Positions 24,095-31,676 of a stretch of 35,568 nt of DNA are shown here, one piece after another. The DNA is taken from assembly GCA_035402645.1 (NCBI GenBank), contig DAONDQ010000015.1, positions 1 to 35,568 on the forward strand. The letters are read 5' to 3'. This DNA is from DAONDQ01 sp035402645. Lineage in GTDB: Bacteria; Cloacimonadota; Cloacimonadia; Cloacimonadales; DAONDQ01. Made by a program: the position numbers and the translations under genes. The notes beneath the pieces were generated by a model. The model was not told the DNA's origin. It did not search any database and worked only from the letters and a program-made list of their open reading frames with translations. Position 1 is the stretch's first letter; each line of letters opens with the position of its first letter.

Positions 24095-25222
24095 ATGAAA
24101 TTACATTCGGTTCTTGTTACGTTGTTTTTTGTTATTGTTATTGTTGCTACGTTCCTTTTTGTTTCTGAATTGAAAGCAGATGATGCTGCCAAACCTCCCC
24201 TGAAGATAATCCCCATTTATAGAACGGACGGCAGTGTGACCTTTTCCGTTCTCACGGTTACGAACCACGGGCAATATACACCTCGTAATATCGGTGCCAT
24301 TTGGGTAACAACTGAAAGCGGCACATTCGTTAAAACACTTCAAAGATGGGGCAATTCATATCTGCAATATCTCACGAAATGGCATTTCTTCTCTTCCAGC
24401 GGAAACGTCACTGGTGCAGTCACCGGTGCTACCTTGAGTAGCCATTCCACGCATAATGTGACATGGAACTGCAAGAATACGAGCAATGTGGAAGTACCTG
24501 ACGGTAATTACAAGATTTGGGTTGAATACACTGAATCAAATGGAACAGGTCCGAACACTTCTGTTACCTTCACCAAAGGACCCAGTACCGTACATCTTAC
24601 ACCTGCTAATGTGACTTATTTCCAGAACATGGTATTGAATTTCACCCCGACCATCACAGTTTCTGCTCCTCAGAATTTGATTGGCAATATTGTGAATAAT
24701 GCACAGGTCAATCTTCGCTGGTCGGAACCAACTTCCACCTATGGTCTGACAGGTTACAAATTATATCGGGATAATGCTCTTTTGGTAAGCATCGATAATA
24801 CCACGACTTTGACTTATCTCGATACCCCTGAATTAGGAAGTCATGATTACTATGTTACCGCCATGTTCGGTACTTCAGAGTCAACTGCATCCAATACGGT
24901 TTCACTTACTTTAACTGCCAATCATGATGCAACTCAAACATCATATACAACTGCTCTGGAAGGAAATTATCCCAATCCATTCAATCCTGAAACAACGATT
25001 CGCTTCTCGCTTGCAAAGACGCAGTATGCTTCACTCAGTATATACAACTATGCAGGCCAGAAGGTCAGAACCATCACTTCCGGAAATCTGGCTGCAGGCG
25101 ATCATATCATTACCTGGAATGGTACGAATGACAGGGGAAACACCGTTGCCAGTGGATTTTATCTGTATAAACTCGAAACCAGAGACAAGACGATCATCAA
25201 AAAAATGGTCATGCTTAAATAA
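24095..25222 (+). CDS. DUF2271-FN3 protein with T9SS sorting domain
   Basis: A 375-residue secreted protein. ATG 24095 with GGAGAG upstream gives a clean signal peptide (KLHSVLVTLFFVIVIVATFLF). Domain 1 (about 35-180) looks like DUF2271: IGAIWVTTESGTFVKTLQRW, LTKWHFFSS, AVTGATLSSHSTHNVTWNCK, VPDGNYKIWVEYTE, GP..SVTFTKG. Domain 2 (about 205-290) is a fibronectin-III-like module (LIGNIVNNAQVNLRWSEP, LTGYKLYRDN, HDYYVTAMFG). The end is a textbook sorting domain (GNYPNPFNPETTIRFSLA, LSIYNYAGQKVRTI, TWNGTNDRGNTVASGFYLYK, KKMVMLK). DUF2271 proteins are otherwise periplasmic and of unclear function. Own terminator follows. Confidence 0.85.
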   Translation: MKLHSVLVTLFFVIVIVATFLFVSELKADDAAKPPLKIIPIYRTDGSVTFSVLTVTNHGQYTPRNIGAIWVTTESGTFVKTLQRWGNSYLQYLTKWHFFSSSGNVTGAVTGATLSSHSTHNVTWNCKNTSNVEVPDGNYKIWVEYTESNGTGPNTSVTFTKGPSTVHLTPANVTYFQNMVLNFTPTITVSAPQNLIGNIVNNAQVNLRWSEPTSTYGLTGYKLYRDNALLVSIDNTTTLTYLDTPELGSHDYYVTAMFGTSESTASNTVSLTLTANHDATQTSYTTALEGNYPNPFNPETTIRFSLAKTQYASLSIYNYAGQKVRTITSGNLAAGDHIITWNGTNDRGNTVASGFYLYKLETRDKTIIKKMVMLK

Positions 25223-25237
25223 TTGAATCGATTTACG

Positions 25238-25265
25238 AAAGGCGATCTGCACTGATCGCCTTTTT
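25238..25265 (+). terminator. Intrinsic terminator after the DUF2271 gene
   Basis: Perfect 10-bp stem AAAGGCGATC / GATCGCCTTT with loop TGCACT and T tract. Its first seven stem bases equal those of the terminator at 12677. Confidence 0.92.
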
Positions 25266-25374
25266 ATTTCTTTGAAATTCTACAGTGAAAGAAAATCACA
25301 ATTTTTATTGAATAAAAAAGCACTCTCTGGTATTTGACCACATAGAAAATAATGCTCATGATCGATAGGAGAAT

Positions 25375-27123
25375 ATGAAGACTTTTGATATTGTTAAACC
25401 GTATCTAAAGCAGAGTATTGGCAGAATAGGGCTTGGTATCCTGGTACTGCTGGCTGTGGATGCAATTCAATTGATCATTCCCAAGATCATGCAATATGCC
25501 ATCGACCATATTCAGCACAATGCCATCAATGCGAACGGACTTGCCCTGGTGGGCTTGGCTATCTTCGCTATGGCTTTCGGTATCATGGTCATGCGCTACT
25601 TCTGGCGTGTCCTCATTATCGGTAATTCTTTCGTAATCGAAGCAGGCATGCGACAGGATTTCTACAACCACTTGCTTCGCCTTTCTCAGAATTACTTCAA
25701 TCGAAGTAAGATTGGTGACTTGATGGCACATGCCACCAATGATCTCAATGCAGTCCGAATGCTCTTCGGTATGGGATTCATCGCTGGTTCTGATATCATC
25801 ATCATGACCATTGCTTCCTTTGCCTTCATGGTCTCCATCAACTTCCACCTGACAATGCTTGCCGTCATTCCATTGCCGATACTAACGCTCATTATCCGTC
25901 ATTTTGGAAGAAAGATGCACAAGCGATTTGCCCAGGTACAGGGTGCCTTTTCCTCGATGTCAGGTGCCATCCAGGAGAATATCACCGGCATTCGTGTGGT
26001 GAAGGCATTTGTCCAGGAAAAGAGTGAAATTGAAAAGATAGATAAACAGGCTGTCGACTATGTGAAGCAGAACATTGCGATGGCAAGAATCTCCGGTGTT
26101 TTCCACCCTATGATGGGATTCGTCATCAGCATCAGCATGATCCTGAACCTTGTCTTTGGTGGGCAAGCAACCATCCATGGCGATATCACCATCGGTGAAT
26201 TCATTGCTTTCTATTCCTACCTGGGGATGCTAGTATGGCCTATGATTGCTGTGGGTATGATCGTTGATATGTACCAGCGTGGAACTGCCTCTCTCAAGCG
26301 CTTGAACAAGATATTTGAGGAAATCCCTGAAGTGAACGATGACAAAGCTGATACAAGCATCACTTCCATTCATGGTAAAATAGAATTCAGGGACCTTTGT
26401 TTCAGATATCATGAAGACAGCCCCGAAATCTTCGTAAATCTATCAGCCTCCATCGATGCCGGTAAAACTCTTGCCATTGTCGGTCGTACAGGCTGCGGCA
26501 AGACAACCTTGATTGACCTGCTCACCAGGGTCTATCCCCCTGCGGAAGGCTCCATCCTGATCGATGACCGAGATGTGTATCAAATCCCCGTTCAACTCCT
26601 TCATACACAAATTGCCATGGTGCCACAGGATATCTTCTTGTTTTCGGATACCATCACCAACAACATCCGGCTCGGCAGACCCGATGCCACACTGGAAAAA
26701 GTGATGGAAGCAGCAAAAGCAGCCCAGGTACATGAAGACATCCTGGGTTTTGAAGAAAAATATGATACCATCATCGGTGAACGCGGTGTCACTCTCTCCG
26801 GAGGCCAGAAACAGAGAGTTGCAATAGCCCGTGCTCTGCTCTGCGATCCAGCCATCCTCATCCTGGATGATGCGTTATCAGCAATTGATACCAAGACAGA
26901 AAAGTATATTCTAGACAACCTGATCAAGCTAAGAAACGGAAAAACAACGATTATCATTGCACATCGCATTTCCTCTGTCCAACATGCTGACAAAATCATC
27001 GTCATTGAGAACCAACATGTTGCGGAAAGCGGAAGACACTCTCAACTTATTGCCATGAACGGTATCTACAAGAACCTGGACGACAAGCAGAAGATCGAAG
27101 AAAAACTGGCAGGTGTATCATGA
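25375..27123 (+). CDS. ABC exporter half-transporter A (degenerate Walker B)
   Basis: A 582-residue type IV (exporter fold) ABC half-transporter: six membrane helices (1-310) followed by the nucleotide-binding domain with Walker A GRTGCGKTT (from residue 370), Q-loop VPQDIFLFSDTI, signature LSGGQ (474-478), Walker B ILILDD (D498) and H-loop AHRISS. The residue after the Walker B Asp is Asp (D499) instead of the catalytic Glu. Heterodimeric exporters such as TM287/288 and LmrCD have exactly this in one half. The next gene overlaps it (ATGA) and carries the complementary defect, so the two form one heterodimer with one working ATP site. AGGAGA precedes the ATG. The substrate is unknown (lipid, drug or peptide). 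Confidence 0.95.
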   Translation: MKTFDIVKPYLKQSIGRIGLGILVLLAVDAIQLIIPKIMQYAIDHIQHNAINANGLALVGLAIFAMAFGIMVMRYFWRVLIIGNSFVIEAGMRQDFYNHLLRLSQNYFNRSKIGDLMAHATNDLNAVRMLFGMGFIAGSDIIIMTIASFAFMVSINFHLTMLAVIPLPILTLIIRHFGRKMHKRFAQVQGAFSSMSGAIQENITGIRVVKAFVQEKSEIEKIDKQAVDYVKQNIAMARISGVFHPMMGFVISISMILNLVFGGQATIHGDITIGEFIAFYSYLGMLVWPMIAVGMIVDMYQRGTASLKRLNKIFEEIPEVNDDKADTSITSIHGKIEFRDLCFRYHEDSPEIFVNLSASIDAGKTLAIVGRTGCGKTTLIDLLTRVYPPAEGSILIDDRDVYQIPVQLLHTQIAMVPQDIFLFSDTITNNIRLGRPDATLEKVMEAAKAAQVHEDILGFEEKYDTIIGERGVTLSGGQKQRVAIARALLCDPAILILDDALSAIDTKTEKYILDNLIKLRNGKTTIIIAHRISSVQHADKIIVIENQHVAESGRHSQLIAMNGIYKNLDDKQKIEEKLAGVS

Positions 27124-29282
27124 TGCACGGTGGCGGTGGTGGAATGGGCGGTGGACGTGGAGGCGGACACGGTCTAGCGAATGATGAAGTCATGGGAAAG
27201 ATCTATGATGCCCGTCTCTTCAAGAAGCTTATCCGTTATCTCAAACCATATTTAGGTCTGGTCATTCTATCCTTCGTTATCCTGATGATCGCCACAACCG
27301 TTGAACTGGTTCTCCCGCTCATCACCAAGACCGCTGTCGATGAGTATATCGTATCCAATAAATCCATGATCCAGTTCAAGGACAAGGCAGAATGGGCTGC
27401 ATTCCAGAATCAATATGCCAGGTTAAAACTCAAGAATTATGCATGGGCTGATCATTATTTTACCGTTCTTCCCACCAAACAGCGGAACCAGGTAAAGCAT
27501 GATGATATAAAAGCTCTGACGAAAAGCCATGAGTTATCTAAGAGCAATTTCTACTTTATTCCCGCAACATCAGAGAATCTTGCACTCCTAAATTCATTAG
27601 GGACAAAGCAGAAATATCAGCCAAAATACATCCAGGTCTCCCGTGACCTGGTGGCTATTTCCCAGGCTGATATGAATCATATTCCCCCCGAGATTCGCAG
27701 AATCTTGAGAAAGGATGCTTCCAATAAGTTGTATTTCTATGGATTCCTGTTCTTTTGCGTGATTCTGATCCGCTTTATCACATCCTTCTTCCAGGTTTAC
27801 CTGACGAATTTCTTTTCGCAGAATGCCATGCGTAACCTGCGAATGGACCTCTTCAAGCACGTACAGAAGATGCCCGTGACCTTTTTTGATAAGAATCCCA
27901 TCGGAAGACTCGTGACAAGAACAACGAATGATATCGCCGCTCTCGACGAAATGCTGTCCTCAGGAATGATCACACTCATCCAGGATGTCATTCTCATCAT
28001 CGCCCTTGTTATCATCATGCTGCTCTTGAACTGGCAGCTTGCCCTCATCAGCTTCACTGTGCTGCCTTTCGTCGTTTTCATGATCCAGCTCTTCAAGAAC
28101 AAGACCCGCGTCGTATACCGCGATGTCAGGAAGAAGCTTGCAGAACTCAATGCCACGCTTTCTGAACATATCTCCGGCGTGAAGATCATTCAACTTTTCA
28201 ATCAATACGTTTCCAAGCGTGACCAGTTTTCCAAGATCAATCGTGACTACTATGATATCTCGCTGCGGCAGTTGAAGCTGTTTGCCTTCTTCCGCCCGAT
28301 CATCAACCTATCGTCCCAATTCGCCATAGCCCTGATCATCTGGTACGGAGGCAGGCAAATTCTTGCCGATGTTATTACCATTGGTATGTTCATGGCTTTT
28401 ACAACCTATATAGGTAAACTCTTTGAACCTATCAATGACTTCAGCGATAAATTCAATATCCTGCAGGGAGCATTGGCTGCTTCAGAACGTATCTTTGATT
28501 TACTGGAACAGGACCCTGAAGATTACAGGGAAGAACGAAAGCATGATATCAAATTACGGGGAGAGATCGAATTCAGGAATCTCTCCATGGCATATAATGA
28601 GAACGAATGGGTACTGAAGAATGTCTCCTTCCATGTGAAACCCGGTGAACGTGTAGCGCTCGTGGGACATACAGGCTCTGGTAAAACCACGATTGTCAAT
28701 CTCATCCTGGGTATGTACCCCTATCAGAAGGGACAGATACTCCTGGATGGCAAAGAAATATCCGAATATGCCACTGATGATATCCGGCATAATATTGGTA
28801 TCGTCCAGCAGGATGTATTCCTCTTCGCTGGAACAATTCGGGATAATATTGTACTGAGTAACCAGGACATTTCCTACGAGGACATGGTGAAAGTTGCCGA
28901 TTATGTGAATGTCAGCAAATTCATCAATACACTCCCGGCAAAATTCGACGAACCAGTTATGGAACGTGGTGCAACCTTCTCCGTAGGACAACGCCAGTTG
29001 ATTTCATTTGCCCGTGTCCTTGCCTATGACCCATCCATCTTCATTTTGGATGAAGCCACTTCCAACATCGATACGGAGACAGAACTTCTTATCCAGGATG
29101 CTCTCATGAAGATCATGCAGAACCGCACTTCCATTGTCATTGCACATAGATTATCCACAATTCAGCACGCCGACCGTATCATCGTCCTTCATAAAGGCGA
29201 GATCGTCGAAGAAGGCAACCACCAGGAACTTCTCCAAAAGGAAGGTCTCTACTACGACCTGTACAGACTGCAATATCAATGA
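27120..29282 (+). CDS. ABC exporter half-transporter B (degenerate signature, large ectodomain)
   Basis: A 720-residue partner of the preceding half-transporter. Walker A is GHTGSGKTT (from 516), the catalytic Glu is present (ILDEATSN, E645), but the signature is FSVGQ (620-624) in place of LSGGQ, the defect expected in the half opposite a degenerate Walker B. Two oddities: the N-terminus is Gly/His-rich (MMHGGGGGMGGGRGGGHG), and between helices 1 and 2 there is an insertion of about 120 residues (roughly 80-200, SNKSMIQFKDKAEWAAFQNQ ... PPEIRRILRKDA) where most exporters have a short loop; it should face outside. The two genes overlap by 4 bp. A heptamer repeat array begins right at the stop codon. 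Confidence 0.94.
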   Translation: MMHGGGGGMGGGRGGGHGLANDEVMGKIYDARLFKKLIRYLKPYLGLVILSFVILMIATTVELVLPLITKTAVDEYIVSNKSMIQFKDKAEWAAFQNQYARLKLKNYAWADHYFTVLPTKQRNQVKHDDIKALTKSHELSKSNFYFIPATSENLALLNSLGTKQKYQPKYIQVSRDLVAISQADMNHIPPEIRRILRKDASNKLYFYGFLFFCVILIRFITSFFQVYLTNFFSQNAMRNLRMDLFKHVQKMPVTFFDKNPIGRLVTRTTNDIAALDEMLSSGMITLIQDVILIIALVIIMLLLNWQLALISFTVLPFVVFMIQLFKNKTRVVYRDVRKKLAELNATLSEHISGVKIIQLFNQYVSKRDQFSKINRDYYDISLRQLKLFAFFRPIINLSSQFAIALIIWYGGRQILADVITIGMFMAFTTYIGKLFEPINDFSDKFNILQGALAASERIFDLLEQDPEDYREERKHDIKLRGEIEFRNLSMAYNENEWVLKNVSFHVKPGERVALVGHTGSGKTTIVNLILGMYPYQKGQILLDGKEISEYATDDIRHNIGIVQQDVFLFAGTIRDNIVLSNQDISYEDMVKVADYVNVSKFINTLPAKFDEPVMERGATFSVGQRQLISFARVLAYDPSIFILDEATSNIDTETELLIQDALMKIMQNRTSIVIAHRLSTIQHADRIIVLHKGEIVEEGNHQELLQKEGLYYDLYRLQYQ

Positions 29283-29380
29283 TCAGGGAACAGGGAACAG
29301 GGAACTGGGAGTAGCACAGATCGGAAGGAAATAGGAATTAGGAAATAGCCCAGAAAGAAAGAGAATAGAGAATAGCCCGG
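29283..29380. repeat. Heptanucleotide-period repeat array, copy B2
   Basis: About 14 consecutive 7-bp units beginning right after the stop codon of the ABC gene: three CAGGGAA, then CTGGGAG, TAGCACA, GATCGGA, AGGAAAT and AGGAATT units, AGCCCAG, AAAGAAA and two GAGAATA. Inverted copy of B1 (1658-1769), nearly identical in its middle 50 bp, different in numbers of terminal units. Confidence 0.85.
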
Positions 29381-29399
29381 ATGGTTCATTGAGTTTGTC

Positions 29400-29419
29400 A
29401 TCCTTGCGAATGCGAGGAT
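29400..29419. repeat. REP-like hairpin
   Basis: ATCCTTGC, loop GAAT, GCGAGGAT: an 8-bp stem with one G:T pair, in the surrounding TGTC...CCATGAAA context seen in many dispersed bacterial repeats. Only one copy is in this window. Confidence 0.45.
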
Positions 29420-29479
29420 CCATGAAATTTAGAAATTGTATCGAAATGGACCTTCAGGAAAAGAGAATTATATAGAACT

Positions 29480-29541
29480 GTAGGGGTCCGCGTTAGCAGA
29501 CCCATATATAAACAGAAGGGTTTACTGCCGCAAACCCCTAC
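29480..29541. repeat. REP doublet with GTAG/CTAC ends (type C)
   Basis: Left arm 29480-29503 is GTAG followed by a GGGTC...GACCC hairpin; right arm 29518-29541 is a GGGTTT...AAACCC hairpin followed by CTAC. The arms are inverted copies (about 18 of 24 positions equal), and the stem differences between the arms are compensated within each stem. Same architecture as elements A1/A2 but an unrelated sequence. Confidence 0.75.
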
Positions 29542-29622
29542 TTAACTTTAGCTTACCCTCCAAAACCAATCAAACTCAATAAAACCATAACATCTTAATC
29601 ATCAAGCCATTATCGAAGAAAG

Positions 29623-29677
29623 TTTCAATCGTCCCTCGATGGTGGTTCGATGGTGCCTCGATCGTATTTTGATTGTC
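29623..29677. repeat. Array with 11-bp period
   Basis: Five consecutive 11-bp units in register: TTTCAATCGTC, CCTCGATGGTG, GTTCGATGGTG, CCTCGATCGTA and TTTTGATTGTC. Same period as the array at 16022-16098. Confidence 0.6.
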
Positions 29678-29701
29678 ATGTTGGAAATAATATGGTTTTT
29701 C

Positions 29702-29721
29702 AGCAGGATCGGAGTCCTGCT
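29702..29721. repeat. Hairpin related to the centre of element A
   Basis: AGCAGGA, loop TCGGAG, TCCTGCT. Its sequence resembles the central hairpin of copy A2 (GAACAGGA-TGAA-TCCTGTTC in 29785-29815), which follows about 70 bp later, suggesting a degenerate fragment of a related element. Confidence 0.5.
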
Positions 29722-29733
29722 CCACATTATATC

Positions 29734-29834
29734 CGTAGCGATGGCTTTAGCCGTCGTAGGGATGATTTCAATCATTCCATTCCTGCATGAACAGGATGAA
29801 TCCTGTTCCCACGATTACTGAAGTAATCGCTACG
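29734..29834. repeat. REPIN-like element, copy A2 (101 bp)
   Basis: Inverted copy of A1 (1458-1558), same length to the base. GTAG at 29735-29738 is followed by hairpin CGATGGC-TTTA-GCCGTCG (one G:T pair); the right end has CGATTAC-TGAA-GTAATCG then CTAC (29830-29833). Between them are two further small hairpins, around GATGATTTCAATCAT and GAACAGGA-TGAA-TCCTGTTC, so the element is a row of four hairpins with TTCA/TGAA-like loops. It lies directly upstream of the TetR promoter. Confidence 0.85.
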
Positions 29835-29845
29835 AAAAAAAATAC

Positions 29846-29873
29846 TTGCCGGGAATTGGTTCTTTTTTATCTT
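29846..29873 (+). promoter_or_regulatory. Possible promoter of the TetR-hcp operon
   Basis: TTGCCG (29846-29851) and TATCTT (29868-29873) with 16-bp spacing, 4 of 6 matches each, immediately followed by the TetR-type palindrome. Position relative to the operator raises its credibility. Confidence 0.45.
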
Positions 29874-29889
29874 GTAAGTGAATACTTAC
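29874..29889. promoter_or_regulatory. Probable operator of the TetR-family regulator
   Basis: GTAAGT-GAAT-ACTTAC is a perfect 6-4-6 palindrome, followed by a further half-site-like TTAC. It lies between the proposed -10 and the Shine-Dalgarno GAGGTG of the TetR gene, where a bound dimer would block transcription. TAAGTGAATACTTA-type operators are common for TetR/AcrR proteins. Autoregulation is inferred. Confidence 0.7.
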
Positions 29890-29903
29890 TTACAGAGGTG
29901 AAT

Positions 29904-30482
29904 ATGGATTTAACAACCAGGCAAAAGGAAATCGTGCTGAACTCCATCAGCATCATATCCAGACAGGGAATACAGGATCTGACGATCAAGAATATCGCTG
30001 CTGCGATCAATGTCACTGAAGCTGCCTTGTACCGTCACTTCAAAAGTAAGAATGAACTGCTGATGGCAGTATTGAATTATTTCGATGATCTTTCGAGGGA
30101 ATTGGTAGACGCTGCTGAACTGGAAGGGAAAACCCCGCTTCAGAAGATGGAATTATTCGTCATGAAAAGATATGCTCTCTTCATGAGTAATCCCGATCTG
30201 GCAAAAGTCATGTTTTCCGAAGTGTTGTTTGAAAATGAACCTGCTCTATCCGCAAAAATGCTTTCGATCATCCAGAGACACATGCATCAATTTTTAGATT
30301 ATGTGAACCAAGCACAAACCCAGAATTATATTCGCAGTGATATCGAAGGGCAGCAGATATTCAGGATGATCATCGGCTCCATGAGGCTTCTTGTGACCCA
30401 ATGGACGCTGAATGAGTTCTCTTTCCCACTGGAAGAGGAGGGAAGAAAACTCTGGAATTCCATTACCAAATTAATTCAATAA
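29904..30482 (+). CDS. TetR/AcrR-family transcriptional regulator
   Basis: A 192-residue regulator with the TetR N-terminal helix-turn-helix: QKEIVLNSISIISRQGIQDLTIKNIAAAINVTEAALYRHFKSKNELL (residues about 7-53), and an all-helical ligand-binding domain (MELFVMKRYALFMSNPDLAKVMFSEVLF...). ATG 29904 with GAGGTG at 29895-29900 is chosen; a longer frame from 29787 would begin inside repeat A2. It is first in an operon with a ferredoxin-type protein, a cupin and Hcp and carries a palindrome before its start, so it is likely the repressor of this unit, perhaps responding to a nitrosative or redox signal. The inducer is unknown. Confidence 0.92.
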   Translation: MDLTTRQKEIVLNSISIISRQGIQDLTIKNIAAAINVTEAALYRHFKSKNELLMAVLNYFDDLSRELVDAAELEGKTPLQKMELFVMKRYALFMSNPDLAKVMFSEVLFENEPALSAKMLSIIQRHMHQFLDYVNQAQTQNYIRSDIEGQQIFRMIIGSMRLLVTQWTLNEFSFPLEEEGRKLWNSITKLIQ

Positions 30483-30499
30483 AATAGATAGGAGACAGC

Positions 30500-31339
30500 A
30501 TGAAAAGGAAGATCATTAAAATCGATCCTGACAAATGCAATGGTTGTGGTCTTTGCATTCCGAATTGCCCGGAAGGTGCGATTCAGATCATTGACCAAAA
30601 GGCAAGGCTGGTAAGCGATCTTGCCTGTGACGGACTGGGAGCATGCCTTGGTCATTGTCCTCAGGGTGCGATCACGATTGAAGAACGTGAAGCGGAACCT
30701 TATGATGAGAAAATGGTCATGGTGAATATCGTAAAGCAAGGTGCTAATACGATCAAAGCACATTTGAAGCACTTGCATGATCATCAGCAGCATACATTTC
30801 TGAACGAGGCAATCCAATATTTGCAGGAAAATCACATTGAGATTCCCGAATATAAGGAACACCATCATGATCATCATGAAGAAACTGTTTCAAGTTGCGG
30901 TTGTGCCGGCAGTGCTGCAAGGTCATTTTCACATCATGAACATCATCATGGTGAGCCTGCCATGGCGATCCAATCTGAACTGAGGCAGTGGCCTGTGCAG
31001 TTGCACCTAATTAATCCCGATGCAGGATATTTTGCGAATTCGGATTTGCTGATTTCAGCAGATTGCGTACCTTATGCTTATGGGGATTACCATCGGAAGT
31101 TCTTAAAAGGGAAGATTGTTATCACCTTATGTCCCAAACTCGATCGGGATATAGACAGTTACGTCGATAAATTGGCTGAAATTTTCACAAAACACAATAT
31201 CAAATCACTCAGTATCGTAAGAATGGAAGTTCCCTGCTGTGGAGGAACTGAGTACATTGTGCAGAAAGCACTGGAGAGATCAGGAAAGATGCATTTTGTA
31301 AAACTTTCAATCGTATCAATGCAAGGAGACATATTATGA
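30500..31339 (+). CDS. 4Fe-4S ferredoxin-type protein, His-rich, Hcp operon
   Basis: A 279-residue cytosolic iron-sulfur protein. The N-terminus holds one canonical 4Fe-4S motif CNGCGLCIPNCP (C13, C16, C19, C23) and a second, non-standard set CDGLGACLGHCP (C43, C49, C53). Histidine-rich stretches follow (HHHDHHEE; HHEHHHGE), with a CGCAG motif between them, then a conserved domain (QWPVQLHLINPDAGYFANSD, LISADCVPYAYGDYH, GKIVITLCPKLD, VPCCGGTEYIVQKALE) found in many anaerobes next to hcp. It probably passes electrons to Hcp or handles metal for its cluster; this is inference. GGAGA precedes the ATG 17 bp after the TetR stop, and the gene overlaps the cupin gene by ATGA. Confidence 0.88.
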   Translation: MKRKIIKIDPDKCNGCGLCIPNCPEGAIQIIDQKARLVSDLACDGLGACLGHCPQGAITIEEREAEPYDEKMVMVNIVKQGANTIKAHLKHLHDHQQHTFLNEAIQYLQENHIEIPEYKEHHHDHHEETVSSCGCAGSAARSFSHHEHHHGEPAMAIQSELRQWPVQLHLINPDAGYFANSDLLISADCVPYAYGDYHRKFLKGKIVITLCPKLDRDIDSYVDKLAEIFTKHNIKSLSIVRMEVPCCGGTEYIVQKALERSGKMHFVKLSIVSMQGDIL

Positions 31340-31662
31340 TCAGCAGGAATTGGAAGGATTCATCTCCGAAACGCGATATGTCCGGCGTCAAAGCGATCGA
31401 GATGTATAATCACGAAGAGGGTCAGATCATGCATTTGAGCATTGAACCCGGCAGTGAACTGAAAACCCACGTTACACCTGTGAATGTCGCAATGTATGTT
31501 GTAGAGGGCGAACCGACTATTTTTATCGGTGAAGAGCAACAGTCATATCCTGCAGGGACCATGGTGGAAAGCCCGAAGGATGTTCCGCATGCGATCAGGA
31601 ACGACACCAAAGAAATCGTTCGCATGTTAATCATGAAATTACCAAGACCTCAAATAAAGTAA
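31336..31662 (+). CDS. Small cupin-domain protein
   Basis: A 108-residue single-domain cupin (cupin_2 type). The beta-barrel core is visible in IMHLSIEPGSELKTHVTPVNVAMYVVEGEP and YPAGTMVESPKDVPHAIRND, where H(T) of motif 1 and the His of PHAIRN are the likely metal ligands; the Glu of motif 1 is not at its usual place. It overlaps the ferredoxin-type gene by 4 bp and ends 14 bp before hcp, so it is part of the same operon. Cupins next to hcp occur in several anaerobes; the role (metal- or ligand-binding sensor, or enzyme) is not known. Confidence 0.85.
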   Translation: MISRNWKDSSPKRDMSGVKAIEMYNHEEGQIMHLSIEPGSELKTHVTPVNVAMYVVEGEPTIFIGEEQQSYPAGTMVESPKDVPHAIRNDTKEIVRMLIMKLPRPQIK

Positions 31663-31676
31663 AGGAGATCAAGAAA

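Noticed and set aside
29639..29821. 60-residue open frame in the intergenic region before tetR
   Set aside because: It runs through the 11-bp array, a hairpin and REPIN copy A2; composition is repeat-derived and no start signal is present.
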